This document shows, piece by piece, positions 1 through 10,919 of a stretch of DNA of 64,000 nucleotides. This stretch comes from Phoronis australis (taxonomy: Eukaryota > Phoronida > Phoronidae), in contig NMRA01000210.1 of the NCBI GenBank assembly GCA_002633005.1, positions 435,653 through 499,652 on the forward strand, in the 5' to 3' direction. The translations under genes were made by a program, and so were the position numbers. The number at the start of each line of letters is the position of its first letter. Within the stretch, counting starts at the first letter, position 1. The notes under the pieces were generated by a model. The model did no database searches, was not told where the DNA came from, and was given only the letters and a program-made list of their open reading frames with translations.

Positions 1-247
1 ATGGACTACAGGACACTATGCACAGTACACTTTGCCAAAATTTGATTTTTTCGTCCTTTTTGTTATATCATCACGAGTAAGAATTCAAGTTTATATTTTA
101 AAGTATTTTTATATATTGTATAGTCAATATAGTTTACAGAACTGCTTGCAGTTTTAATAGAATTTTCCATGTACATTGGGCCTACCTGATAGTTTGTTTT
201 CAAACCCATGAAATTCAACTAGCAGTAAATGAATTCACATTCAAACA

Positions 248-334
248 CCTATATTAATATGGAAGGCCCCGCTGTTCGACCCCCCCTTTCGGCGAGGCCG
301 CCTATATTAATATAGCCGGCCTTCCTTTTGAGAT
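248..334. repeat. Small hairpin with duplicated TATTAATAT core
   Basis: The segment cctatattaatat occurs twice (about 248 and 301). The flanking ggaaggcc and ggccttcc are reverse complements, so the region can fold into a short GC-clamped hairpin. It could be a relic of a palindromic MITE. No target duplication was identified. Confidence 0.4.
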
Positions 335-675
335 CCGAAATTCAATTTTTTGCCTCTGTCATTTTAATAAGAATAAGTCATTTTAAATAATAAGCTGTTT
401 GATGTATTTTAATGTCACATAATCATTGCCCATGGTCATATTTGTCGTCTGTGTTTTTACTATTTAATTAAGGAAGTTTTTTCCTTAAAATTTTCGACAC
501 TTTCTTGTATTGCTGTTTTGTTATTGGGTATGTATATAGATTGTCCTGTTGGTTTTATTAGTTTAGTCAATGCTAGAGTATCACTGTTGTCAACCAAGAG
601 GGTATCTCATCTCTCACTGAACACAAATGGCGCAGCTGGACAATGAGGGTGTAAAAATGCGTTTGTGGGTCACTG

Positions 676-891
676 ATGTGTTTAAATCCTCCCAACTTGA
701 ATAATTACTTGGGATATCACCGTTTTGACAGCTTCAACGATTCACTCACTGACACTGAAACCCCTAAACACCTGGTAGAGTCTTGCCCAGCTTTTTATAG
801 TAGGCTAAGGAGCAACCTACTGGATGGCACTGTTACATGCCTACAGCATATAGTGCATGGCAACAAATGGAAATGTCTGTACGTTTCCTAA
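676..891 (+). pseudogene. Possible retrotransposon C-terminal tail fragment
   Basis: The 71-codon frame contains DTETPKHLVESCPAFYSRLR. This resembles the Cys/His-rich tail that follows the reverse transcriptase or RNase H of many non-LTR retrotransposons (pattern ET-x-x-H-L-x-x-x-C-P-x-Y/F-x-x-x-R). The expected upstream Cys pair is not visible and no reverse transcriptase lies next to it. If the reading is right it is a short decayed relic. The match is by pattern only and could be chance. Confidence 0.3.
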
Positions 892-1089
892 AGGAGACTG
901 GCAAACTTGAAAACTTTCGTCACGAAGAGCCATAATAAGACTGTCGTGCTTTTGCTCAGGTGTTTCGTTTAATGGGCCCAACCATGAGGCTTGCACACAT
1001 CTGATGCACCACAAATGACATCAGACCACCTGCACTGTTCTTCTTTGTTTTTTTAATCAAAAGCAAAACTCATATTGCAATACGCTCAC

Positions 1090-1243
1090 AATGAACATCT
1101 GAGACTGGCGCTGATTCAATGCCCGGCGCTAATTTTGCATTGAACTATTAACCCCTGGCGCTAATTAATGAACATCTGAGACTGGCGCTAATTCAATGCT
1201 TGGCGCTAATTTTGCATTGAACTATTAACCCCTGGCGCTAATT
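1090..1243. repeat. 77-bp tandem duplication
   Basis: Two near-identical 77-bp copies start at 1090 and 1167, each with aatgaacatctgagactggc and ending in a cctggcgctaatt block. Within each copy a shorter ggcgctaatt motif recurs two or three times, so the unit itself looks internally duplicated. Confidence 0.85.
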
Positions 1244-1666
1244 CAAGAGGACAGCTTATTCAAGACCAAGCAATTAAGGTTATGTGTACCCCTATTTCAC
1301 AGAAATACCATTGAAAACATTGGTGTTAACTATATGGTAAATCCCAGACATGGTTTTTGAGCATTTTTGTCAAAGATGTAATACAGTAAATTTGAAAGGA
1401 CTTTTTCCCTATTAATACAACTTTTAAAACACAGCATTTTTGCCAAAAACGCATGATCACATGACTACGAGAATGGTACAATGTTGTGATTGGCATGATT
1501 AGATTTGTCTTGATTCCTAGTTTCCGAAAATATACGCTTTTATGATTTGATAGTCGCTAGTTACTTAGACATTTCAAGAAGAAAAAATTAATTAGGGGGT
1601 GCACGTAAACTTAATCATGCCTAGACATTGATACATAATTATACAGAAACCTTTTCTGGTTTCCAG

Positions 1667-1859
1667 CTTCCCAATGCTGTCAGTGCCAGACCCTTCCCCA
1701 CAACACACAGTATACCCAGCCAAGGATACATCGTGTACAAAAGAATGGATAAACTGAATGAAGACTACAAAGGCTTGTCCCACATGGAGATCTCAAAGCT
1801 TGTGAGGGCTGGTGTCCAAGTGAAGGATTCTACTGTCACCCCTCAGGTGGCTTTCACCG
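1667..1859 (+). CDS. Nuclear ribonuclease Z (plant TRZ1-like, short form), penultimate coding exon, partial
   Basis: tRNase Z is a metallo-beta-lactamase-fold endonuclease that removes 3' trailers from precursor tRNAs. This exon encodes 64 complete residues plus the first base of a glycine codon. It begins after a 3' splice site (ttccag, 1661-1666) and ends at a consensus donor (gtaagt at 1860). Recognisable parts are RPFPTTHSIPSQGYIVY, which matches the conserved stretch before the C-terminal metal sites, and TPQVAFTG, which leads into the GD(T) metal-ligand motif finished by the next exon. The phase fits the exon at 6365 exactly, giving FTG-DTSFD. From memory of Arabidopsis TRZ1 the similarity is continuous across the exon; no alignment was run. 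A shorter-frame ATG at 1628 lies within the intron before the acceptor and is not the start. Other metallo-beta-lactamase hydrolases are possible but fit less well. Confidence 0.85.
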
Positions 1860-2412
1860 GTAAGTGCTGGCAGCCAATGGGATTGGCAGGAAGTGTGGGA
1901 CCACAGTTGGGGGGAGGGTGGAGTTGAAGCAGTGTTGGGATGTCACAGCCATTGGTCAGGAGTTGATGTTGACCACAGAGGGAAGGTCTCTGCCAGTTGG
2001 AGGTGCGCAACCACCTAGATATGTCGCGTTAAGCCTCAGGAATAAGTTAGGACCTACTTGATTTAGTGATCGATAACAGTTACGACACTCTCAGTATTAC
2101 ACTCTTTTTAACCTATTAGGTAACTGATTTAGAGGAAATTAGTGCCAGCAAACCAACCGACAGTAATCTGTAGTCACTTTCTGGGATGTATAGGATACAT
2201 AGTGTCAGGCACCAGGCTTCAAATTCTTGAGGCAGTGTATGTACCAAACAGTGTGATCCATTATGTTAAATGAAAGTGGATCATAACGTGGAATTGTAGT
2301 GAGGACTTGACAGGGACCTCAGGGGTCTCACGCTCCCCTGGCTTATCTCTACTAATTTGAAAAGGCTTTGTCCAGTCACAATTTTTATGTCCTGAAAGAG
2401 ATAATGACACCT

Positions 2413-2700
2413 GCAGCTGACACAACAAGTAGAACTACTCTCGTTTATCATATTGGTGTAGACTCACAATAGAACTGTGGTTTTCTGTGGAGCCTAGACT
2501 GTCTGGACCATATACCAGCTCCGTATGGTCTCTCACGACAATTTAACGTTGTGTAGAGCAGCTGACGCAGCAAGTAGAACTACTCTCGTTTATCACATTG
2601 GTGTAGACTCACAACAGAACTGTCACAGTGGTTTTCTGTGGAGCCACACTGTCTGGAGTTGCACCAAATACCAACTCCGATAGTGTTATGTAGAGCAGTG
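2413..2700. repeat. ~145-bp tandem duplication
   Basis: A block starting gcagctgac at 2413 is repeated from 2558. It shares agtagaactactctcgttta, ttggtgtagactcacaa and ggttttctgtggagcc, and each copy is followed by a gtagagcag motif (2551-2560 and near 2690). The copies differ by point changes and a short insertion. Confidence 0.75.
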
Positions 2701-3480
2701 AGGGGGCATATGTTGGTAGACTCAGCACAGAATGCTATCATAACAGCCAGGGCGTTCAACATCCCACTTCCAAATATTGACAGATCAAATAACGCCAATC
2801 CAGAACCAGTGACTTCAGGATTTGAAGAAAGAAGTTCCGGTTCTTCAGAAATTTCGGGAGTCCCGAATGTCACCAACACAGAACACACCGATTCCGTGCC
2901 AAGAGGTGGAGCAATGCAATGCTTGTACAAAAGTGTTGGCTCTTCAGAATATGGAGACAGATTCTTCAGACATCCCAACTGATCGCATAACTAGAGATGT
3001 ATGCTCTAGGACATGCAATGCACAGGCAGTGTTCCGATTCTGAACCTTGGATTGTGCAGTGGAATATCCTCACGAGAGTTCATTTCTGGCTTCCGACATA
3101 CTGCCACTCGTATATTCAAACATGGCTAAATCAGAGTATAGGTTTCAGAATTTGCAGTGACAGAATGGTTCTTCAGAAGAATCAATGGCCTCTGATATAA
3201 CTGATGATGATTTGAAAGCTGGTCTGAAGCCGTATGATGATCTTATTGCTGGCATGACATCTATGTGCGTCGATGTACTCTCGTCGGAGTGTCTTGTAGG
3301 AATCCATAAAAACAAACCACATAAGTCAGACTTGTCCTTTGAAAAGTGAAACCAGGAGTCTCTGACTACAGTATATGAAGATGGTTGACATCCTTCGACT
3401 TTTTCTACAAGCAGAAATAACGTCAGATCGGGAACTTCACCTGAAAGCAGTTTCTGAAATGCTGCCTTACTTTTGTAGCT
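2650..3480 (+). pseudogene. Decayed transposable-element protein fragments
   Basis: Several broken frames together look like the remains of one protein. 2638-2982 includes RAVRGHMLVDSAQNAIITA. Around 3185-3350 there is an acidic segment (SMASDITDDDLKAGLKPYDD). 3375-3480 includes MVDILRLFLQAE and DRELHLKAVSEMLPYF. The last segment resembles a motif in uncharacterised multi-copy animal mobile-element proteins (hydrophobic-MV-x-IL-x-x-F then W/E-L-H-L-x-x-V-x-x-MLP-Y/W-F). Frames shift between the pieces and stops interrupt them, so it is not functional. The superfamily is not identified. Confidence 0.4.
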
Positions 3481-3925
3481 GCTCATGTGGAGAATTTCTT
3501 ACTTACACTGGTCAATGTTTAAATCAAGACGACACACAAATCTGTTCATGTGAAGTTGTGCAACTCGAAGTAGTTTTGGCGACCATCTTGGAAAATGGCG
3601 GACGGTGTCACCCATGCCATGCAAAACTATTTCCAATGGATTTTTTTTACCCACAAAAGATACATAAACCTTTTTGAATTTTTTCTCTCGCATTGCACTC
3701 TCGAGTTATAATGGTCATGTGCAACTCATGGTGGCCATTTTGTCCGCCATCTTGAAATACTAACTTCCACCACACCGATTCCGGTAGACTTTACGATTTA
3801 TGAAATAAAACCTGTTGCAATTATTTTCAGGTAATCCATAGAATGACTGAACTAAATGGTAAGAAATGTTATTATAATACGATTTTGCGAGCCAAACTCC
3901 ATCTAGTAGGTGGTGACTGTCTGTA

Positions 3926-5112
3926 CCCTTTTTAGCCACCTGGAATAATTTTGTTTTTAATTGCCCGCTCCATCCAGAACAAGATTGTTTCTATTGGAGT
4001 CTGAACATTTCATGGCGATGGTGGTCCAGGGAGAGAAAAATTAGCAGGGGGTGTATGAATAGAAGAATAAAAAGTTCGCTAGTCAACATTTCGCATCTAC
4101 TCATTTAGTTGCAATAGTTGGCTGTGGGCATTGAGCATCGGGTGTAGGGAACATCGACCCCAAGAAACATTGGAATAGGAAAAAAAACAGTTTTGGGTTT
4201 CATCGGTGCAGCGGAATTTCTTAAAGCATTGGGTCTTTTATAACTGCCGGGAATCTATTCATTTTCAAATAAACCGCTGGCACCCAGGTGCTTAACAGAG
4301 CCAAGTTGGTATACTTGATCTTTCATATAGGACTGTTGCTGTTCTCTTTTGATATGCAGCTTGGGAGTGGTGCTCATGTGTGAGTTCATGCACTTGAATT
4401 GCTGGAGTAGGTCGACGCTCTACGTTGGCAACAACGTGTGAAAGACGAATCATATTTAGTGCACGTAGCCCCAGAAACAAGTAAAAGGTTTGAGAATTTC
4501 TTGGCGTGGCCATCGTTTGGCGATTAATAGGGTTGTCATTTTCACCAACCAGTGCTGCAGTGCAATGTCAGGGATATTATTATTTATTCGTTATAGTGAC
4601 GTAAAGGTGCCAGTAAATCAATCAATCTCAAAGACAGAATATTCACCACACCCCCCAGCCTCAATGGGCTTACTCAGTCACCTAATAGTAATTAAACCAT
4701 TACATAACATATTGCACACGCTCAAATATGACGACTTCAGACTTGTTTATAAACAAATAATTACTTCCAACCTGCAAAGCGTCTTGAATGAATTTCGCTA
4801 GACTTTTCAAGTTATTTTGGAATATTTAAGGTAGGGCAGAATCCCGTATAAAAATGGTCGAATGTGAGTATATTTTTCACAATCAAAAATGAAATGAAGT
4901 TCATCTTCAGTTCCATTTTTACAAAAACGACAAATCCGTTCATTCACAGGAATTTCGAACAACCAGGGATATTGTCATGGATATTTGGTACATGTAATAA
5001 GGAGATCTTGCGCGAAAAATAAACTTTGATGTTTTCCCACCACAAAGTTTGGTAAGTTGATCACTTCAGAATCAGTAGAAACACCCTGTTTAGTGACGTT
5101 TTATCACATGTA
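3926..5112 (+). repeat. Dispersed repeat family A, copy 1
   Basis: This stretch shares ordered blocks with 28397-29126 in the same orientation. The shared blocks are ccctttttagcca at the left end, ggaacatcga, a ggactgt(t/c)gctgttctctt block, the ccaccacaaagtt block, and ttttatcacat at the right end. Similarity is patchy and old. No protein-coding part or terminal repeats are evident. Confidence 0.6.
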
Positions 5113-6364
5113 ATTTCCAAAAGTACCCTAAAATGTTAGCCAATGAAACGTGTCAAAGATCGATCCTGCATTATCCCATGTTCATGCGACAGGAGGGCTG
5201 TTCTCAGTTTGTGTTCTTTTGAACTTGATTTCGTGACAACCAAATAACGGTTGCATTCACTTGAAAGAGTTGCTTTACATTTGCCAGGTATCTGCTGAGA
5301 AGTGTCAAAACTCAACTCGCATACTTTGGAATTACCAGGTCGCATTTTGCAACTTGATACGAGCTGACAAAAATCTTAGCTCGCATTTCTAAATTTCAGG
5401 TCACAAATGCGACCTGCAGCTCGTTATGTCGAGATGTTATCGCACGCTCAGAACCCTTCACGTCTGGAAAAGTTGCTGAACGACAGAACGCCGTCATGTT
5501 ATTTTTTAACTGTTTGAATACTTAAACTCATTTTAAAGCTGCTATAAGCCATAGTCTGGTGTTAAAAACATCCGCTGTGACAAACAACTAATGAGGCTGG
5601 TCAAAACAGTAATGGCCTGTCAGTTTTTTTGAACTAGAAATCACTGCATTTCTAGTCTGAAGATGAATCAAGATGAGAGCAATTTTATAACAGTACGTGG
5701 CTTAAATCAGAAGTTGATTTTTGACAGAAGGTGCTGGTTTATTGCTCCTTTAAGAAACAAAATTAGTTATGTTTGAGCATTATGTTAACTAGAAATGCCG
5801 ACTTAACTGTGGTTGGATTTTGTTTTATGTACATTAGGTGATTCACTTGGATTTAGCTACTCCCGAGTGCTAATTTAGAAATTTGTAGTCAATAGTTAAA
5901 CTTGCTAAAAATCCACCTTTTGTCAGTAAACTTGTAGTCAGTAGCCAAAATTGCTAAAACTGCCCAATGTTAAAAACTGAATCTTTATTCAATAGTTAAA
6001 CTTGATATAAACCTACCGTCTGTCAAAAACTTTCTGATTTAGGTCATTTATACCTTTACAAAGCTAGCCTCTGTGTGCTTGCTCCTTACTCATATGAGAA
6101 GTAATTATGTGCTTGGGTTACAACTGTTTGTAGCATTGCTCAGCTTAGTAAAATGGGTGCTTAGTAAAGTGGGTCAGGCCAGCCTATTAAGCTTGGTCTC
6201 AAGCAATAGTCAAGTATCAGTTCTCACCAAGCTCTGCACTCACTTCTAATCTGAGACCAGTTATATAATAATAGGGGACATGTTTAAAGCACCTTCAAAT
6301 CCTTGTTTTAGTGCAGTTTGAAAAAGCCCGTTTTTAACTTGCTATTTCTTATTTGCATTTTTAG

Positions 6365-6675
6365 GTGATACCAGCTTTGACATTTTTCTATCTCCGCCCA
6401 CCGAAGACTTATTGAAGGTGCCACTACTAATCATGGAGATGACCTACATAAACGACGATGACGGCGTAGACAAAGCGATCTCTTTGGGTCACACTCATTA
6501 CCAACAACTATTGGACAACGCCCACCTCTTCACACACGTTGGTGCCATACTGCTCATACATTTCTCTGACAAATATCCCCCATCCTATGTGCGGAAACAC
6601 ATTAATGAGACCCTGCCAGAATTTCTGAAGGACAAAGTTCACTTGGCTTTAACAGCCAAGACGATGTCTCCATGA
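6365..6675 (+). CDS. Nuclear ribonuclease Z (plant TRZ1-like, short form), terminal coding exon
   Basis: This exon completes the Gly codon begun at 1859 and encodes 102 further residues to a TGA at 6673-6675. Three features of the tRNase Z C-terminus are visible. The GDT motif supplies the bridging aspartate metal ligand. LLIMEMTY with GHTHY corresponds to the HEAT/HST-type loop pair that aids catalysis. ILLIHFSDKY contains the last metal-binding histidine. The tail LPEFLKDKVHLAL fits the family's closing LPxxLxxRVxAL pattern. The ~100 residues after FTG match the distance expected in ~280-residue plant short RNase Z proteins. The product would act in nuclear or cytosolic tRNA 3' processing. 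Animals usually carry ELAC1 and ELAC2; this protein looks like a third, plant-like lineage, which is an inference from motif spelling. Confidence 0.88.
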
Positions 6676-6706
6676 TGATGTCTCCATGACGATGTCTCCG
6701 TGACAC
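6662..6706 (+). repeat. RNase Z 3' end: 15-bp tandem repeat across the RNase Z stop codon
   Basis: The unit gatgtctccatgat is repeated three times with small changes (starts near 6663, 6678 and 6693). The stop codon lies inside the first copy, so the last codons (T-M-S-P-stop) derive from the repeat. Copy-number change would leave the stop unaltered because the first unit carries it. Confidence 0.8.
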
Positions 6707-7230
6707 TGTCATGGTGTTTGTTAAGTGGACCTGGTTGTTGGCGAGCTGCTGAGCAGTTGAGATATCCATCCAATAGGCTTGGCCATCATCATTTACCAGA
6801 GCACTGACTTTTAATATCTACCAGTGTCTTTATTTTGACCTACAACGCGTGTCCTTACCATATGATTTTTACATAAAACTTGACTTTGCCGTAGGGCTTT
6901 CAGTTGTTGCTCCAAATGTACCCAAGGTATATTTTTTGCGACTTGTATTTTGTGTTTGTGCTCAAAATGTACTACTTTTTTGACTGTTTAAATTTTTTTA
7001 TATCCTTTATTGTGCAGAGTTGGCAAGGCAACTACACAGTATTGTTTTGTTGTGTAAATGTTTCTAAAAATTGGTAACATCGCTCTACTGAAAAATTTTA
7101 ATGAAGCAATTTGCTTTTCCACCTCTACTATTGGACAGAATTCTGGTATTTTAGCAGAGAACAACTGACCCATTCCAGGCTCTATTATTCAGAATCCAAA
7201 GGGGATAATAAAACAGTTACAGTATTGTTC
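6676..7230 (+). other. Probable 3' UTR of RNase Z with poly(A) signal
   Basis: An AATAAA hexamer lies at 7207-7212, about 535 bp after the stop. It is the first exact one I noticed downstream. Transcript evidence is needed to confirm the end. Confidence 0.45.
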
Positions 7231-9289
7231 TTCTCAGCCAGGATCATAAACTCTTTGTTAAGCTGTGTTTAGTTTCTCAGTCCAACTGAGACAGTATGTC
7301 TAAGAGTAGTGTTCACAAAGGACGGCTTTCACTGACCTTTCATGTCAATGTTAAAAGGCCTATTGTGTGTGAATTACACCCATCCACAAGCTTCGAAGCC
7401 ACTGCACAGACTAGTTACCCCCTCCAAGACCAAAATGTTAGTGAATAGGTAACTGTGATACTTGATTGGTGTACATTTGCTTCATCTTGACACTATGAAG
7501 ATTGATGTACATAGGACATAACTCTTATATTTTCATCTCCATGATCTAAATTACAACAAAAATATAATCACAATTAAAAACAACATGTTACACACTAACT
7601 AAAAGTCTTTAAATTCCTTCTTGCAAATCATCAGAGGAATTTGAACAAATGAGATGGTGATGATATGTGAGACTATATCTTAAATAACTGGTAGATTATA
7701 ATGGTTTAGATTTACAAAAATGTCTGTTGTGGTGGTGTTATGCCCAGGATAGGCTGGAATAAATGTGACATCGCCCCCATTTGCCCAAAATTGATCCAAC
7801 TGATTGTGTGTCATTCTCACGGCTGGAAGACTTGTCGGATAAGTCAAGATGGTGTGGGCTGAGATCGTTTGGATAAATATGGACACAACCTTTTTTGGAA
7901 GATTTAACAAGGAGAAAAAATATGAAGACCGAAGAACTGATTGAGGCATTCGGTGAATGCATTTTCACTGACCCTTACCGAAAAACTACCATCTGGCACA
8001 TTGTTGGCGTCTTGTGAGGTTGTAGAAGATGACGATAAAACTTTGGAAATTGGGTAGTTATACTTAATTAAAGTTTAACATCTGACTGTAATGTTCCCGA
8101 AACTTATCAAGTAGCAAACTTCATCGTTTTGTACTTCGATGAGGGTGCAGTAGACCTCTTGAGGGTTTCTCAACAGACTTGGGAAGTAGTCAAGTGGGAC
8201 AAAATCACAATGTTGTTGCCTGACCTCGCCTAAGGTCTATAGTTGGAAAACCAGCGTGAGGTCTTGCAAGCCTCCGACGATTTCCTGCTGTGCTGTAGCA
8301 GTGCTACATGATGTAGACCCAAGACTACTGTCGAGAATCACGTGCTCACTTGTAATACATGGCGGTATCTCGATCTTGCGTTTTCGAGAGTTTCATGTGT
8401 ATACTGGACACATCACAATACGTCAAAGGAAGTGGGACAAAAATCCACTTTGATTCGTTTCTCAGTCGCTAATCTAAAAAAATGTTCAAAGAATGGTGAG
8501 CTATTATACATAGAGACGATACGACTATGCAAGCCAGACAGCGCGCGTGAGACGCGGTCCGCCGTATTGATAATGAACGCTAAGCCTATGTAAACAAAAG
8601 CACGGTAGCCTTGTGGAAGCCGGGGAATTTTCAGAATAAAATTTTGAAATTTTAAATAGTAACGAGGTTTTAAAATATTGGTAGCATGAAGCAATGTAAA
8701 CGTGACCCACGCATTGCTTAAACGGTCATATAAGGCCTTGCAAAGACAAAGTTCCTAATACTTTGGCTGAAATTCTCACATGACGAAGTGCTGCTAGGGC
8801 CTGGGACAGGTTTTGCCGGCTCAGTCGAAAAGACAGTCACTGAAATGTATAAAGTTTAGAAAATGGTGTTATACAGCAACGTGACCCGACGCCACTTGCT
8901 TTATTCGAACAAAAGATTTGAGGCATGCGATCTTATGAAACACTTAAACAATAAAAACCCATGGAAATCATGCGCGTACCCATGGGGGAGGGGGCTCGAA
9001 CGCCGGAGCCCCCCCCCATAGGGCGAAGTGGGTAAATGTAAAGACCTTTTAATTCTGTGGTCAAGTATGCACTGGTTTTCTGAGATGATTTTCTGAAAAT
9101 TCCAGTTTGCACTTGATGATCCTAACATTAAAGCCATGAGTTTTTACTTGAAACCCGGTGTTGTTCCCAATAGTGTTTCCTAGTAGATACTACTCTGTAC
9201 GCACGCATCTCGACTAACATGGTCCGCTCAATGAAAACCACGTGATGTCAACTCTAGCTACATGTATCTCATTGGTTAGGCCATTGAAC
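7231..9289. other. Intergenic sequence, no gene recognised
   Basis: Reading frames here are short and unlike any protein I know. A GC-rich hairpin sits at about 8978-9030 (a ggaggggg run against cccccccc). Nothing else specific was seen. Confidence 0.5.
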
Positions 9290-9294
9290 ATGCT

Positions 9295-9415
9295 ATTCCA
9301 CCCGGGCAGATTAGTAATCGGACCGGGCAGAACAGTAATCTGCTTATACTAAATTGCCCGGGCGAATTAGTATTCTGCCGGCCGAAATAATAATTTGCCC
9401 GAACGGGATAGTATT
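9295..9415. repeat. Degenerate array of CGGGCAGA(T)TAGTAAT motifs
   Basis: About five variants of gggcagattagtaatc appear in sequence (gggcagattagtaatc, gggcagaacagtaatc, gggcgaattagtattc, ggccgaaataataatt, cgaacgggatagtatt). They are spaced about 25 bp apart. Confidence 0.6.
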
Positions 9416-9779
9416 TTTTCCTTCAATGTCCTAACTGAGTCACCGTACATGCGCGCACCCAGCGTTTAATATGGGGGCTCAAATTTCTGGCGATGTGGAC
9501 GTTTTGCTGACAAAAAAGCGGGAGGACTAAAAAAACTGGATACCACCTTCACTGTGCGTCTGCGCCTTTTTAGTGGACTTTTGTCTCGGTTTTCTCGAAC
9601 TTTTTGTTTCCTTGATGCGGACCTTTTTGACCATTTCGCTCGAACGAGCCCCCCCCNCGCGCATGCCGTACTTATAGCAGTGTTTGTGAAACGTTAGGAA
9701 TTACGAAGTCGACACAAGGTTCTTTTTGGTTATGTAGGACAATAGACAGGTGTCCAAATTTGGATGCCAACTTCCTGAT

Positions 9780-10262
9780 ATCATATTTAAAAAATGGCCG
9801 ATTGGATTCAAATGAAACTTTTACGTAGGCCTGCTAAGCTTTATGCACTGTTGTCCGAAACGACGTTATGAATTGTTTCAAAATGATCCATTTCAGTCCG
9901 CATGAAATGCTGTCACAAATAGTTTTTGTGTCTTGTTAACAAAATCAAAATTTGCATATTAAGAAAACGAAATTATACTTTAGAAAAATACATTACCTTT
10001 TTTGAGATTTCAACTTGAACATTTTTATTAAAAGGTATTTGGATTTGCTGTTGATGCCGTTGTTTTTCTATGAATGTACCTTTATTTGTTAAACTTTACT
10101 TAAAAAGACATAGACACCTGACACAATCAATGTCAGATTTGCATAAAATCAAAAAACAAATTACAGAGTCTTTATACTTTCAGGAAATGTGTACTTTTAC
10201 TGAGAATTCTGTGATTTTGGAGATATTTCACTGGATGCAAACGCTTGTTTATAAGGTCTTAT
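9780..10262 (+). repeat. Dispersed repeat family E, copy 1
   Basis: It shares blocks with 49175-49612 (same strand) and 54425-54620 (opposite strand). Examples are gattcaaatgaaact and a ctatgaatgtaccttt-type start followed by a short conserved frame. That frame reads MNVPLFVKLYLKRHRHLTQ here. See the separate finding on protein-level conservation. Confidence 0.6.
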
Positions 10263-10272
10263 AAAAGCTTGA

Positions 10273-10449
10273 GTTGGCTAAAAAATAAAAAAAAAATCCA
10301 ATTGTGTCTTTCAATCTCATAAAACCGGTCCCATAATATTCCTTATGTTGAAAGAATTCCATTTGCGTTACCAACGGTCCCACAGCAGGTAATGCGCCAT
10401 TTTATGAGAGTAAAAGGCTCAATTTGGTTTCCATTTTTTTTTAGCCAAC
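10273..10449. mobile_element. MITE-like element with ~50-bp inverted ends (GTTGGCTAAAAA)
   Basis: The left end gttggctaaaaaataaa and the right end tttttttttagccaac are inverted. The similarity extends inward through a caatt...ctcataaaa block, so about 50 bp at each end pair. Length is 177 bp with no coding capacity. Related decayed pieces occur near 14250-14300 and 18388-18455. No clear target-site duplication is visible. Confidence 0.7.
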
Positions 10450-10688
10450 CGAACAGTGAAGGCGAAATGCCGCGTTAAGTATTTCTCGCGGCCAAAAAAT
10501 CGATGGTCCAGATTAACTGTGTGAAACAAATGTCCAAGCCATAACAATAACTATTATAAACATCGTATAAATCACCTGTACATTCGGCAGCTGCCTACCG
10601 TCATTACTATGAGTGATTTGTTTAGTAGATTTCCACAATACTTTCTGTTTAAATGAGAATTTCTGTTCATGGCTTGAAAAATGCACTG

Positions 10689-10757
10689 GTTCATTGATAA
10701 GGATACGAGTTCATTGATAAGGATACGAGTTCATTGCCACACGAGTTCATCGCCACA
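10689..10757. repeat. 19-bp tandem repeat
   Basis: gttcattgataaggatacga is repeated twice, followed by two shorter variants beginning gttcat(t/c)gccac. Confidence 0.8.
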
Positions 10758-10919
10758 TTTCATAAGCAAACCTTTCGTTTCCAATCATGAAGTCGCCTTC
10801 TAATAACATAAAACCTTGCTACATATCCAACACCGTGAAACCAATCTACTTTATACGCTAATATCGAGTCTGTTCTGAAATGTGCCAAGGCCCTGTGCTG
10901 TCCTAAAACTACATTTATC

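Larger units (their letters stand above)
1..1666. other. Non-coding sequence upstream of first visible RNase Z exon (probably intron)
   Basis: No exon of the RNase Z gene could be recognised here, although roughly the N-terminal 40 percent of the protein must be encoded upstream of 1667. The stretch holds a small hairpin (248-334), a possible retrotransposon tail fragment (676-891) and a 77-bp tandem duplication (1090-1243). The remainder is AT-rich with no coding signal I can see. It is most likely an intron, because the next exon begins at a 3' splice site and not at a start codon. Confidence 0.5.
1860..6364 (+). other. RNase Z intron
   Basis: The 4,505-bp intron is bounded by gtaagt (1860) and a pyrimidine-rich acceptor ending ttttag (6364). 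It contains a ~145-bp tandem duplication (2413-2700), a decayed transposable-element frame (2650-3480) and one copy of a ~1.2-kb dispersed repeat (3926-5112). The 5.1-6.36 kb part is AT-rich sequence in which I see nothing specific. Confidence 0.8.
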
